A stretch of 64,000 bases of DNA from Tricholoma matsutake (lineage: Eukaryota > Basidiomycota > Agaricomycetes > Agaricales > Tricholomataceae): assembly GCA_026075535.2 (NCBI GenBank), contig AP026540.1:13082001-13146000 (forward strand), in the 5' to 3' direction. Position numbers and translations under genes: made by a program. The notes under the pieces are model-generated. The model saw only the letters and a program-made list of their open reading frames with translations. It ran no database searches and had not been told where the DNA came from. Positions 22,691-34,988 of the stretch are shown piece by piece (position 1 is the first letter of the stretch; each line of letters starts with the position of its first letter).

Positions 22691-22924
22691 TACAATGTAT
22701 ATCCACTAACTGCTCTAGGTACCATTGGGGTGGCTGTGCATGACAAAGCACACAGCCGCGTCATCAACACTGCCAGCTCATCAACCATCACCACCGCTCT
22801 CGATGACACCACTGCCTCTCCCTCCTCTCCACTCTACCACCACCACTGCGTGGACACCCACTGCCACCACTCCCATGCCCATGCCACCATCACCACCACC
22901 TGCAAATGAGCTGACTAGATGGAA

Positions 22925-23425
22925 TGCAGGCCCAAACGATGCAGATTGCATTGTTTGGGGCCTAAGTATGTTTTTTTTTGTTTGCTTTTTGTTTTTTTAT
23001 AGGTTCTACTCTGCTGACAGACAGAACATTGGCCCAAATGATGTCATTGGACAGAACACAGGCCCAAACAATGCAGATCACATCGTTTGGGCCCTAAGTA
23101 AGTTTTTTGTTTGCTTTTTGTTTTTATATACTAACTAACTTTTTTCTGTTGTTTTATAGGTTCCCAGATGGAACAGGGGCGCAAATGACATGATTGGATG
23201 GAATGCAGGCCCAAACAATGCAGATTGCATCATTTGGGCCCTAAGTAAGTTTTTTTGTTTGCTTTTTGTTTTTATAAACTAACTAACTCATTTCTTTTGT
23301 TTTATAGGTTCTACTCTACTGGTAACGACGGCAAATGAGCTGACTGGATGGGCCCTACATAATTTTTTTTTGTTGGCTTTTTGTTTTTATAAACTAAGTA
23401 ACTCGTTTCTTTTGTTTTATAGGTT
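22925..23425 (+). repeat. Tandem palindrome-plus-intron array (copy A)
   Basis: About four units of roughly 110-130 bp. Each has a GGCCCAAAYRATG...CATYRTTTGGGCC palindrome, then CTAAGTAAG, a T-rich tract, CTAACTAAC and TTATAG, and then GTTCTACTMTACTGG. Intron-like segments are 23,098-23,159 (62 nt) and 23,245-23,307 (63 nt), normal basidiomycete sizes. The first (22,966-23,002) is shortened, and the last has lost its GT donor. Splicing is inferred from sequence only. Confidence 0.6.
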
Positions 23426-23859
23426 CTACTATACTGGCAACAACTGCTGGACATGAGACAACCCAACACACCCACCCCATGCCTGTGAGCCTCTGCTCGT
23501 AGGGTGGATTGTGAGTGTGTGCAGTCAACGACAACAATGACGCCACTGCCTACCAGCACCAGAACCCCCTACCAGCACCAGAACCCTGAGAATGCAAAGC
23601 ACAGCCGCCAACCACAACAGACAACAACAACAGGGCCAACGACACACCACCCGCCTCCAGCCCCATGAGCCACTGCTCATGGGGTGGATTGCAGGTGGAA
23701 TGGTGATGACGGCCATCACCACACAGCAGGAGACGGCCAGGAAGGGCACAGCGACCAGGAGCAGCATGGAAACAATGCCCAGGATGGCAATAATGAGGAC
23801 AGCGACAATGAAGGCCCGGCACCCAGGACAACGGGGACAGGACGACAGGCACGACTCAC

Positions 23860-24005
23860 CAGGCTGCCCCTGCATTTTGCATGGGGCAGTTTTTTTCATT
23901 TTTAATTTATGGTAATACCTTCCCCCTCGCCCGCGTTTTATGTGGGTGAGGGTTTTTTTATGTAATTATTGGTGTATCCCTCGCATCCAACGTGAGGGAT
24001 GTAGT
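23860..24005 (+). terminator. Three GC-rich stem-loops with T-tracts
   Basis: CCCCTGCATTTTGCATGGGG then TTTTTT; CCCTCGCCCGCG...GTGGGTGAGGG then TTTTTTT; and ATCCCTCGCATCC...GTGAGGGAT, followed by AATAAA near 24,008. Equivalent stems end the other copies. They could be RNA 3'-end or pol III termination signals; the role is inference. Confidence 0.4.
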
Positions 24006-24103
24006 TAATAAATTTTATTTGATCTTAATTGTGAGCTTCAAGAGAGAAATACCTAAGTTTGAGTTTGAGAGTATAAATACACTTTTATATTGGTAGCTAA
24101 TAA

Positions 24104-24190
24104 TTCTCCTGTGGCTCAACTGGTTAAGCACTTGTTTGGTTTGTCATGTGATTCTTGATCACGAGTTCTAGAGTTCAATCCCTGCTTTGA
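24104..24190 (+). other. tRNA-like promoter boxes (plus strand)
   Basis: A-box-like GTGGCTCAACTGGTTAAG and B-box-like AGAGTTCAATCCC at tRNA-like spacing. The T-stem does not pair, so it is a tRNA relic rather than a gene. The inverted copy is at 38,062-38,150. Confidence 0.5.
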
Positions 24191-24344
24191 ACAAGTTTAT
24201 TTTGTAGGTACTTTGTGAAATTCATGAAGTCCAAAGCACTTGAAACTCGTAAGATATCTCAAATTGACTTTCCATTATGGTATGACTTTAGGGTACTGAG
24301 TCCCACTGGATTCCTGGAGGATTCCTCCAGGACTCTGTGGGGGA

Positions 24345-24600
24345 GTGTAAAGTTCAGAAGGGAACCCGACACACTAAATATAGCATCCACATCAAAGATG
24401 ATTGTGCCAGTGTCCATAAATGGTAATACGGCATTTATAGACTCTCACAGTGTATTTCTCAACAGGTGCTACCACAGCAAGTGCTCAGAAGAAGACCAGG
24501 CCAATGAACTGACACTAGCCAACAGCATGGGTATTGGTATGGGTTATCAAACCACAATTCGTAACCCATGCCAACCTGCCACCAAACAGTGTGGTGCACC
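24345..24600 (+). pseudogene. Possible retropepsin fragment
   Basis: The frame holds MIVPVSINGNTAFIDSHSVF, which resembles the start of a gypsy-type aspartic protease (PVSING, then hydrophobic-I-D-S), but without Gly after the active-site Ser and without flanking pol sequence. It runs into CATGGGTA repeats. A short relic at best. Confidence 0.3.
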
Positions 24601-24649
24601 AAGTGTAGTACTTAATAATATATTCAAATCATTTAACTACCTATGAAAA

Positions 24650-25640
24650 AGTGGGGTGAGCCCCGGGAAAATGTTGGACAAGGGAGGTTTATATATATGC
24701 AACTATTTGGCCCTGTGTGCACACATGATGCATGACCAATGATCAACATTTCAACGATCAACAATAATGCAGACACATCATTTGTACATGTTTGTACAGC
24801 TGTGATGACAAGTCCTCTGAGTCCCCGCCCACAACAAGGATGACCAGAACAACTGAACGAGGAGGGCCCCAACACCCCAGAAGACCAAAACAAGGGCCTA
24901 AGAAATGTTGATGACATTTCTTGGGCCATATGTAAGTCTCTTTCTTTTCCTTTTATTGTTTACTAACTAATGTTACTAGATCTAGCTATTGCCAATGATG
25001 CCTGCCACTGCCACAAGCCCCTGCTCATGGGGTGGCTGGGTAGAATGATGATGGATGACAGGAAGATGACGAGGACAGGATGACATGACAATGACAATGA
25101 AAGCAAAAAAGGCCCAAGAGACGTTGTCGATGTCTCTTGGGCCATTGGTAAGTTTTTTCTTCTTCTCATTTCTTTACTAACAATCTTTTTAGGTACTAAC
25201 TAGAACTACTGACAACAACAACAACGAGAACAACAGGACAACAAAGCTGACCCAGCACTTGCCACACTGCTGCGAGCCCCTGCTCACAGAGTGTATCGCG
25301 GGTGTCAATGACAGACCAGGGGGGTAGGAGGAGGACAACGATGACACAGAATGCTGACAACATGGAATGACGAGAGGGGGGAGGGGGTCACCACCACTGC
25401 AGCCCCCGGTGAGCAGGGTGAGGGCAGATGATGATGACAAGGGGGGGATGACGAAGACGATGAGGGGGACCATGATGAATAATGGGTGCTACCAGCTGAT
25501 GACAAAGTGCAATGGAAGGGGACAGGACAATGGGGATGATGGCAGCCCCAAACTCACAACCACCCCCCTCTCGCTCGCAAATGTGAGGTGGGGGTGGTTC
25601 TTAGTGTAATTAAATAGTTTAGATAGAATAATTTATTTAC
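24650..25640 (+). repeat. Structured intron-bearing repeat, copy B
   Basis: A TATA leader (GGTTTATATATATGC near 24,690) is followed by two palindrome-intron units: GGGCCTAAGAAATGT/ACATTTCTTGGGCC before intron 24,932-24,979, and GGCCCAAGAGAC/GTCTCTTGGGCC before intron 25,148-25,189. The arms differ from the GGCCCAAACRATG form yet stay complementary. GAGC hairpins lie near 25,011 and 25,270, and a GC-rich stem at about 25,560-25,605. CATGGGT clusters on both sides may be its termini. Confidence 0.55.
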
Positions 25641-26704
25641 TCTGTGAAACCCATGCATGGGCACCCATGGGAGTACCCATGCTATTGTTTAACTGACACA
25701 ACCATGACCACCAAATGGGGACCCACCAGCAGCAGCTGGATAACCTGGACCCAAGAGCCATCCCCATTGATATCAGCAGCAGCAGCCACAAGGGCCACCA
25801 CTCTGCCTATGTGACAACACCAGGATACAACCAATATAATGACAGAACAACCCCAGCACCAATAGCCACTACTTGCAGGGTAGATGGAGGGTGCTAATAG
25901 CTCCAACAAGCAACAGAGACAACAACAATGAGCTGGGGCCAATTTCCCTTGAGCTCAGGTTTTTTTCCCTTAGTATGAATTTTCTTTTTCTTCTTCTTTT
26001 CTTGTACTCACTCTATTGGCTGCATACAGTGCAAGCCCCAGGGAGCCATAGCAGTGGATGAACTGTTTACAACACCCACTGATGACACCCCTCCTCAACA
26101 ACAACAAACAAAATGATGATAATAACTGTTAATGACAACTCAGGGACATCAGCAACAGCAAGCAATGACAAGAGGGCAGCAGGGTATGAGGGTGATGCAT
26201 AAGGTATGTGACAACCCCACAGCCTCCCTTCTTCCTACTAACTGCAAGCTGCAATGACACAGAGCCTGACAACCAGACACCCTACCTCATCCACTGACAA
26301 CACACCAATGTGAGGGACAAGATGATGTGGGACTCCCACCAGGGAGGGACTTTCATTTTAGACTTCGCCCCTCCCTCCCTCAGATGATGAGCTGGAGGGG
26401 TTTCTTATATATTATTTTGTAGAATACTACAACAATACATTATTTATTTTACTGCCATGCCTGAAATGAGCCCATAACTGGCTCCTAAGTGAGGAATGCT
26501 CATATTAAGCTATGATAGCTCTCAAGATATTGCTTGCACACACATATTTGGCTGGATTCAAGCTAACTTTTCAAGATTTCAACCAAAAAATAAGTGGATT
26601 ATGAGGCACTCTAGAGCTCAATGAGTGGTTCAAAACTAACTACAGTATCATGCTAAAATGTAGCCTAGTTGTTGAGATACAGCTTGCAGAATATTTGTCA
26701 CTCA
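25641..26704. other. Non-coding stretch between repeats
   Basis: Low-complexity CAACA/ACAAC-rich DNA, one degenerate GAGC-type motif near 25,864 and a CCCCTCC...GGAGGGG stem near 26,366-26,402. No gene recognised. Confidence 0.35.
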
Positions 26705-27521
26705 TAGTGTTTGCAGGTCCAGTCCATAGGACCAGAAAAAAGACTGAAACTGGACTGAATTGGACCAGAAAAGACCAGACCAAAGGCCTATTTATGGACC
26801 AGTCTTTTGCAGTCCAGTTGCTGGTCTTTCATTTTAAAAAATATAGTAGGACTGATGAAAAACCAGTTTCAACTGGTTGAAACTGGTCTTTTGTCCAAAA
26901 GTGTGCTTGACCTTACTCCCACACATATTTACTTCGTTTTCAGTCCCTGGATCATCAAAAACGGTTAAGAATTGGTTGAGATATGACCAAAAACATTTTT
27001 GTATGAGTATTTTGTTGTATCAGAGCATTGCTTATTACCTGAGCTATAATTTTTTTGTACAGCTATATGACATCATAAATATTACAACAACACACCTAAC
27101 CATCTGTACCATGTGATTTTACTGATTCAACAAGTTGTGACTATAAAATACAAATTACAAACTACAAACCACAACTTGAATGCATGTCCTTTCAGTTTTG
27201 GCCATATCTCAGTCAAATCTGGGCGGAATTCCTTAAAAGTTGGACCAATCTATGGGGAATTACAATATCTATCCTTGAATTTAATATATGTTAGGTAATA
27301 ATTATAATTATTGAGATAAATATGGGTTATTTCCTATGAAAAACTTTATGACAAAAGACCAGTCCAAACCAGTCTTTTTTTGGTCCATGTACCAATTAGG
27401 ACTGGTCCTAAATGGTCCTGTTGTGGTCCCCCAATGTCTGGGTCAGTCCTAGACTGGTTGTGGTGGCCAGTTGCCCCATTTGGAGCCCAAAAACTGGACC
27501 ACACTGGACCTTTAAACACTA
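26705..27521. mobile_element. hAT-type MITE 1 (817 bp)
   Basis: Ends TAGTGTTTGCAGGTCCAG and CTGGACCTTTAAACACTA, flanked by 8-bp duplications GTCACTCA (26,697-26,704) and GTCACTTA (27,522-27,529), seven of eight matching. Subterminal DNA is full of ACTGGTC/GACCAGT words. No transposase, so it depends on one supplied in trans. Homologous along its length to the element at 60,237-61,449. Confidence 0.85.
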
Positions 27522-27529
27522 GTCACTTA

Positions 27530-28244
27530 TACTCATGTGCAAACTTAATACATCAAAATCATGCACCCACCAACTTTGATGCAAATGGAGCAAGGAAAGA
27601 ATATCACTTATCTTGTCCCCTAGCACTGCAACAGTTAAGGTAAGGACACAAAAACATACTTACCTTATGTATCAGGGCCCTCACAGACAAGAAAGTAGTA
27701 GAAAATAAAGAGAGATGTCATAGAATAGTGTGGATAAAGAGGGCAAAGGCAAGGCAGCACAGGAGAAGTGGCCAGATGCAATTAGTGATTGTCAAGGGTT
27801 TTGAAACCCATGCAGGTATTGGCAAGTGTAAGCCATGGGTGCAGGTGCAGGTACAAAATTTGTGACCTTTGAGAAACCCATACCCACAGCATGGGTTGGT
27901 GGGTTTTGTCGAGACTTATTTTAATGTTTAAAACTACATTTAATATTCTAATTGTACTAATTATGAGGCAGGGGCATGCCTGGTAGTACACAGAAGATGG
28001 GCAGGGTTTATATACTTATCCTAATTGTGTATATTTGTTCATTATAGTAAACAGAACATGCACATGTTTGTTGAATAAATGCATCAACATAAACAGTCAC
28101 ATGATTCCATTTATTGCACACAAACATGTGCAACTTGTAAGAACTATATAACTATGGCACATATGGACACATCTCCCCATGTGGTTAAAAGTCATATAGC
28201 ATAAATAGTAGAAGACCTATAATAGAGTAACAACACACCTCCCT
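27530..28244. other. Repeat fragments left of the copia element
   Basis: CATGGGT/ACCCATG cluster at 27,780-27,905 and a TATA leader-like segment (GGGTTTATATACTTATCC near 28,000). No coding sense. Confidence 0.35.
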
Positions 28245-28429
28245 TATTGGAATAATAATTGTTCAAGGAGGGAGGGGACTTACTATTGAGCATGGTGAGA
28301 GTCAAAGAGAGACCTAGACATCTCATATACTCCTATTGCAAGTAGTGAGCATACGATGTTCTATATATAGCATGTACTATTAATAGAATTATTTACTCAG
28401 ACCAGGCATGGCTTGCCTGTATCCCAACA
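28245..28429 (-). repeat. 3' LTR of the copia element
   Basis: 185 bp against 169 bp for the other LTR. The difference is one insertion of about 16 bp (AAGTAGTGAGCATACG region, near 28,351). TATATATAGC near 28,365 is the likely promoter element. Confidence 0.88.
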
Positions 28430-29237
28430 CTCCCCCTCAAGCCTACCATGGTTTGAGTACAGGGGAATGGTTACTTCATCCAGGTGCATCAAAACCTCTG
28501 TGTGGTGGAAAACCCTGTGGGAAAAACCTATCCACACGTGAGAAAAGCTACTGAGTTTCTAGTGCGTTGACTGGATGCCCATCTCTTCTCTATGTTGAGT
28601 AAATTTTAGCTTTGGTAGAGCTTTGGTTAATGCATCTGCAGTTTGCTCTGGATCACAACAGTTTTGTATATAGTGTTTAAGGGTCCAGTCCATAAGACCA
28701 GAAAAAGACCAGACCCTTAACCGAACTTAACCACAAGAGACCAAACCATTGGTTGCAGTTGACCCCACATGGGAGTCAGTTCGGTTGTTGGTTGATCAGT
28801 TTTGAGAAAGTCACAAAACCAACAGAAACCTGGTTGAAACCAGTCTTAACTGGTCTTTCACGCATGTTTATACTAGTAGATATATAGTATTAATCGAGTA
28901 CAAGATACAGAAATAAGTATATAAAAGAACAAAATATAAATGTTATTTATAGTATATGTACATAAAGTAGGACAAGCTCGGGGAAAGTAAATGTTTGGGT
29001 GGGTGCTTATATACCCTGTGGCAGTGCAGGGACCATGTGGTCACATTTGTGTTCCCAAAAACAAAAGTGGCACCATTTGCCTGACGACTTCCCATGACCA
29101 CAACAACAACATCAACAATGCTGTGTCATCACTCTGTCTGCAATAACAACCATGCAAACCAACAAACACAATGCAGGCAGCCCAAACAATGCCAGTCCAT
29201 CGTTTGGGCAGGGTACATTCTTTTTATTCATTTATTA

Positions 29238-29770
29238 CACAAGAGGCAGAGCAATATATTACCCTGGAGAAAATGTTGGGAATAATGGGGGAAAAAGACA
29301 TTTTTTCACCGGGGAAAAATAAAAGGAACCATCAGTAAAGATATGTTATTTTCCCACACTTTGTCCTTTTGGTTGCTACAGGAAAGCAACTAATCTGTTT
29401 CCAGGAGAAAAACTTGTGAACATTAGGGGAAAAAAGGTCATTTTCCCACATATTCCCAGTTTTTTCTCTGTGGAAAAATAACTAATCTGTTTCTAGGTGA
29501 AAAAATTGTGAAAGTCAGGAGAAAAAATGTTATTTTCACCAGATATAGAGAAAATGTGGGAAAAAAGATATATTTCCTCTCCATTTTCACCTGATTTTCT
29601 CCTGGGAATGGATGAGTTATTATTGCTGAGCAAGAGCAAAGAGAAAAGTGTGGGAAAAACAACATGTTTTTACTGATGGTTCCTTTTATGTTTCCCCAGT
29701 GAAAAAGTGTCTTTTTTCCCTATTATTCCCAACATATTCTCCAGGGTAATATATTGCTCTGTCTCTTGTG
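29238..29770. mobile_element. Foldback element 2 inside an intron-like segment
   Basis: Inverted ends CACAAGAGGCAGAGCAATAT / ATATTGCTCTGTCTCTTGTG with long internal arms. TTATTA on both sides (29,232-29,237 and 29,771-29,776) looks like a 6-bp duplication. It interrupts an intron-like segment that begins GTACATTC at about 29,210 and ends TTTTAG at about 29,806. Confidence 0.82.
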
Positions 29771-30003
29771 TTATTACTTATACTAAATGTTTTTTACTTT
29801 CTTTTAGGTTCTATTCTTTTGTTAATGACACATAAACAATGCCAATGGGAATGATGCTGCCAACACCAATGGGGGCGACACACTGCCCTCTCTGTGCCCC
29901 ACCCCTCCATTGACACACATGCTGCCCAGCTTGGAACCTCTCGCCACCACAAACAAATGAACACAAAGTGCCCAAACAATGACTAGCATCATTTGGGCCC
30001 CCA

Positions 30004-30059
30004 GTATGTCTTTTACTATTGATTATTATTATTTTTACTAACCAACTTGATTTTTTCAG
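30004..30059 (+). other. Intron-like segment after a palindrome (hAT cargo)
   Basis: GTATGTCTTTT...ACTAACCAAC...TTTTTTCAG, 56 nt, preceded by GCCCAAACAATG/CATCATTTGGGC four bases upstream. A good match to a fungal spliceosomal intron. Confidence 0.55.
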
Positions 30060-33000
30060 GTTTGATAACAACGACAACACCACCATCCCTACGTCACTCC
30101 TGCGAGCCGCCACCCACCCTATGCTGCCGCTGCAAGCCTCTGCTTGCAGGGTGGCAACAGGTCCCCCATGCCACATCACACAGCACTACCACCCCACCTG
30201 TGAGCCACTGCTCTAGGGGGCAATGGAGGTGCTGACGATGAATGGTGCCATGTCAACCTGGCCCAGTGGGATGACAAATGACAATGCACACAGGGAGGCC
30301 AACAAATGACAGGGAGAAGATAATGAATGACAATGAAAACAGGGAGGGTGGCAACAAACAACAGGGAGGGAATGACAAACAACAATGCAGGGAAGATGAC
30401 AAACAACAATGCAGGGATGATGCAAATGGGGGATACAATGAATGATGAGGCCGACAGCAACATGTACCAGGGAATGACGTACAATGCCCCACTCTCACTA
30501 CAAATGCAAGACCGTGGGGTGTTTTTTTGTTTTTTTTGTTATTCTTTTTCTATTAGCAACATCCCACCGCTGCGAGCACCTGCTCACAGGGTGATGTAAT
30601 TAGTTTTATTAAGTATATAATTTAATTTAATTAGACAGTAAAAAATGGTAGTAAAACCAGTCCAAACCAGTCTTTTGGGGTTGTGGTCTATCTAATCTGG
30701 ACATCAATGTGGACTGGTTTTGGTCTCCAGTTGACCCCCTTGGGGGTCAAAAAACTGGACCAAACTGGACCCTTAAACACTATTTGTATATCAAGAACTT
30801 TTTCATTCACAAGTCCCCTGACCCAGTGATGGCAAAGAGCGATGTGCTTTGACCATTGATGGAATTGTGGGTTGTATGTTAATACTACAGACCCCTCATT
30901 GTCCCCAGAAATAATTTTTGGGTCATTTTGAATAAATCCAAGTTCACCATATAGATTTCTGAACCACGTTGCTTCGTGTCCAGCCTCTGAGAGCCACATA
31001 TTCTGCCTCCATGAAGGACAAGGCTATGATCATTTGTTTCTTTAATTTCCAGGTCACTGCTCCTCCTGCTGTGAGGAAAATGTATCCTGTTGTGGACTTG
31101 TGGCTGTCCATATTTGAAAAGGCAGTGTCTGCATACCCATAGAAGAGGTTATTTGTTCCAGTCACATCCTGAAGTGTGTGGTAAGTTATGCCAAGAGTTT
31201 TCATACCTGCAAGGTACCTGAGTATCCACTTTAATACACAATGATGTTGGAGACCTGGGTTAGCAGTGTAGGCAGCCAATTTATTCACAGCATATGAGAT
31301 ATCCAGTCTTGTGGAGCTAGCAATAAACTGTAGACTTCCCAATAATTTCACATACAAATTACTTCAGTTGGGTTCATTGTGATCCAGATTTGGTCCTAGC
31401 TTAATATTTGGATTCATAGGTATACTGACAGGGTTTGCATTCCTTGAGGAGGATATTCCTGTTGAGAAATAATGATGGAATTGCTGGTATGATTTATTTC
31501 TATACCAACAATCTTGCTTGGTTCCCCAAGGTCCATAACTTGCCATTCTGGGCATGACACATTTTTCATATGTTCCATCATCATGTCAGACGATGCAAAA
31601 AAAAGTGAGTTGTCAACCCAGATGGCCATAATTCCAATGTTGTCTCCATCCCATTGAATGTAAATGCAAGAATCTGTGAGTAAGCATTTGTAGCCATGAG
31701 ACTTCAGTTTTTCATCAAGCTGCTTATTCCACTCTCTCCCAGCTTGTTTTAGGCCATAGAGAGTCTTGACCAGCCAACATACTCAGTCCATTTAATCCTT
31801 GCATCCCTCAGGTTGTCATGTGTAAATTTCTTCTTGTAAAATGCTGTTCAGGTAAGCCCCCTTGACATCCATCTGTTGTAGTTGGAGTTTCTTTATTGGT
31901 ACAAGGGTGAGAATTGCGCACAACATATCCATCCTAACAACAGGTGAATATGTTTCCATATAATTGTAATTTGGCTGCTGTGCACATCCTTTTACTACCA
32001 GTCTTGCTTGTTTCCTAATTTCATCCCCTTGTTTATTTCTTTTCTTTATAAAGATCCATTTATTGGAAATCAGGACTGTGTTTGAAGGTTTCTGCACAAG
32101 TTCCCAAGTACCCATCTTCTTCAGCAAATCCAACTCTTCCTCCATGGCTATTTGCCATTCTGGCCACTCTGGGGAGTTCCTGGCATCCTTTAGGCTGGTT
32201 AGTTTATCTCCAGTATCGATAGTTGGTATGAATTCCATGCATCTTTCACAGTTCATTTATATCCACATCCTCCTCTATCTCATTCCGTTTATGCTTGCAC
32301 CTTTTGGGTTCAAGGTCCAGAGTTATCAGAACCTGTTACACCCTTAGGCAGCAGCATGCTTCCATCAGACTTCCTCTCAAGTGGTGCATCAGTCAGGTGT
32401 AATAGTGATTTGCTCCAGAGGTGAAGGCAGTTCTGGTGGGTTAATATTTTGGAGGTTTCTAGAGGTAAGTACCTTTCACATTTCCGCATTATAATATTTA
32501 ATTACTCCAGCACCATCATCAAATCCAACATAGGCTCAGCACTTGGATTTTGGTAGCATTTTCCTCTCTTCTTTTTGTCCTTGTAATAAAACCCAAATGG
32601 GGGCCCTGAATTCACATAAGCTAGATACATTCAGTTTTTTATTGTGCCAGCCCTCATAAGGTGTTGATTTCTGAATGTGCTTATTATACAATCAGTTCCT
32701 GAGATAAGCCACATGTAAAACTGTGTACTGCCAGAGAAATTCAGGTTGTTGGCAGTGAGCATAGCGCATGATAATTTGACAAGTGAGTGGTTCATACTTT
32801 CCATGATGCCATTCTGTGAAGGTGAGTACAGCGCAGTTAAACAAATTTCTATACCATGTTCCTTGCACCATTTCTCCAGTTCCTTGTTTACAAATTCTTT
32901 TCCCCAATCAATTTGAATCCCCTTCAGTTTTTGGTTTTGAGTTATCAGGTGAGCCAAATAATTGATTACACCTTGTGCTGCCCCTGATTTTTTCTTCGGA

Positions 33001-34988
33001 CATTCTACAATAATATATCTCTTTGTGTCATCCATAAATAGCAGGTAATATTGATGTCCATTAATGGATTTGATTGCATATTTTCCCCACAAGTCAATCT
33101 CTGGGTTTGGTGTTTTGTTTGGATATTTTGGGAAAGGTTTCAATGTGTTGCTTTGCCTCAGTACATGCTATACAATCTGGCTTTGGTGACTGAATGTCAA
33201 CATTGAATCTGTCCACTAATTTGTTGTCCAATAATTTTCGAAGTCCAGTATACCTGATATGTCCAAAATGTCAGTGTCAAGTTTCCCAATTTGGAGGTGC
33301 ATCATTCCTGACAAATGTTTGATGAACATGTGGCCCATCAACATTTGGATAGTTATAATGTGATTGTCGAATAACCATCTTCATCTTGTATAAATGATTA
33401 TTGATTTTGGTGCTGTGAGCTACTGGGTTACCATCTTTTGTAATAAGAGTAATTTGTCCCTCTCCACCTGCATATCTTCCTCCTGTGTTGTCCCATTGCC
33501 CCAACAAAATCAAGTTATTTTGCATTCCAGGCACATGTAGAACATTTTCCAATTGCAGAATATAACTTTGACCTTTACATGTTGAAACTAATTCAACAGT
33601 TCCGTGGCCTGCAATTTTCATTTCTTTACCTCCTACATCTGTTATGGAAATATTTCCCAAAGGTGTGTAATCAGTAAAGGCTTCTCACTGATGTATTACA
33701 TGTGAGGTTGTTGCTGAATCCACTAACCAATCATAAAAGATCAAGTGCTCATCATTGCCATCAGTGTTACAAGCATTGAATGTATCAAAATTATAAAGTT
33801 CTTCATCAACTGGGAATGCAATATGCTCCTCCCCCACATTCAACTGATCATTCCTTCTACTGGTCCCCTTGCCTTTCTTCCCCTTGTCTTGGTTCTTGTC
33901 CCTCTTCTTCTTTTGGTAATCCTTTGCATGGTGTCCATATTTTCCACAATTATAACATTTATTTCCTGGCAATTTGCAGCATTTACTTGTCCAGTGTCCA
34001 GGTTTCTTGCAGTGTTCACAATATGGTTTTGCGCTTTCTTTGTGATCCTTTATGCAAGCTTCCAGAGATTTACTAGTAGCCGACTGGGTATTAACCAGGT
34101 TAGTGCTACTGTTTCCATTATTCCCGTTATTACTTCAATTAGCCCATATCTTGAATTCCTCCCTTATGATACTAATAAATTGATCAGAGGACATATGGTA
34201 TTTAGGATCTGGATCATTGGGGTCATTGGCACTCCTATTATAAGTGTCCACAAAGGTCTTCCACAACTGGGGATAAGGACACTGAAATGGTGGACTTAAA
34301 TTGCATATCCAAAACATGGAATTCCAGCTTTGGGAATCGGTTATTGCGGTCACAGAGGGACTTCATTGTATTGAGGTATTTCAAGAGATCTCCTCCATCA
34401 TATACTTTGGTCTCATATAATTGAGTTAATATGTATGTAACTGTTTGATGCACCATATTTTCATGAGTTGCCAAAAGTGCACAGTACATTTCATTTGCAG
34501 TATCCTTTGAGCCAACATGCTTCATCTGAGTGGAGGTTATGTTCTGAATTATAACCTGTTGGGCCCAAGTGTCATTCTTATCCCAGTTACATGTGGCAAC
34601 AGGATTATTAGGTCATTCTACATCTCCAGTAATATTTTTGGTGATGTCACAATTGATAAAAACTCTTTGCACCAGTTCATGTCTGTTAAATGATTGCGGT
34701 AAGACAACTTACTGACATTTGAATATTCCTTGGTTCAGATCAGTGCAATATATTTATGGGGTTCTGCTGTGGGTTCATCACCATGAGCAGGTGTACTGCA
34801 TGGAGCATCAGCTGTGTTTCCTGGCTCTTTTGCCCTCGAACCTGAAGGATATGCTCTAGCACTTTGTATAGGGGCTGCAAAGTGTATGTGTGATACTGGT
34901 TGTTTAGGAGCTTCACCATCCAAGTGTTGTGACATGGTAGGTCCAGATAATTAACTTGTTAAACTAGATAGGGCCAGGGCCCATAACC

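Larger units (their letters stand above)
21535..24365 (+). mobile_element. Structured repeat copy A (about 2.1 kb without its foldback insert)
   Basis: The whole segment recurs in inverted orientation at 37,900-40,025. Ends are imperfect inverted repeats built on CTCCCCCA and ATTCCTGGAGGAATCC, with subterminal CCAGGACTCTA repeats. Order inward: terminal repeats, minisatellite (22,455-22,575), tRNA-like box on the minus strand (22,614-22,690), GACAAAGCACACAGCCGCGT block, palindrome/intron array (22,925-23,425), GAGC hairpins (23,482, 23,663), three GC-rich stem-loops with T-tracts (23,865-24,000), and a tRNA-like box on the plus strand (24,104-24,190). Carries no transposase that I can recognise, so it would be non-autonomous. 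Confidence 0.65.
28671..30782. mobile_element. hAT-type element carrying structured-repeat cargo
   Basis: Ends TAGTGTTTAAGGGTCCAG and CTGGACCCTTAAACACTA with a perfect 8-bp duplication TTTGTATA (28,663-28,670 and 30,783-30,790). It holds a TATA leader (about 28,970-29,050), palindrome-intron units, GAGC hairpins near 30,130, 30,194 and 30,569, and a GC-rich stem at about 30,483-30,520. No transposase. It sits inside the copia RNase H coding sequence. Confidence 0.9.
28559..34935 (-). pseudogene. copia gag-pol polyprotein, decayed and split
   Basis: Starts at ATG 34935 (MSQHLDGEAPKQPVSH). In order: gag helices; a knuckle whose last Cys is Tyr (CYNCGKYGHHAKDY, near 33,930-33,960); a protease site altered to DSATTSH; integrase with DLWGK, IDWGKEF and SPSQNGIMES (its three acidic residues kept); RT with KWIFIKKR and QMDVKGAYLN but WVDN instead of YVDD; and RNase H (GYADTAFS, MEAEYVAL). 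The hAT-type element splits the frame after KVLDIQ. Coding resumes beyond it with DPEQTADALTKALPKLKF and ends at TAG 28,561-28,559. WVDN requires AAC where GAC is expected after a C, again a CpG transition. Several other frame breaks occur. Confidence 0.88.

Noticed and set aside
24104..24190. A real tRNA gene
   Set aside because: A and B boxes are present but the T-stem and acceptor stem do not pair, and the inverted copy shares the defects.
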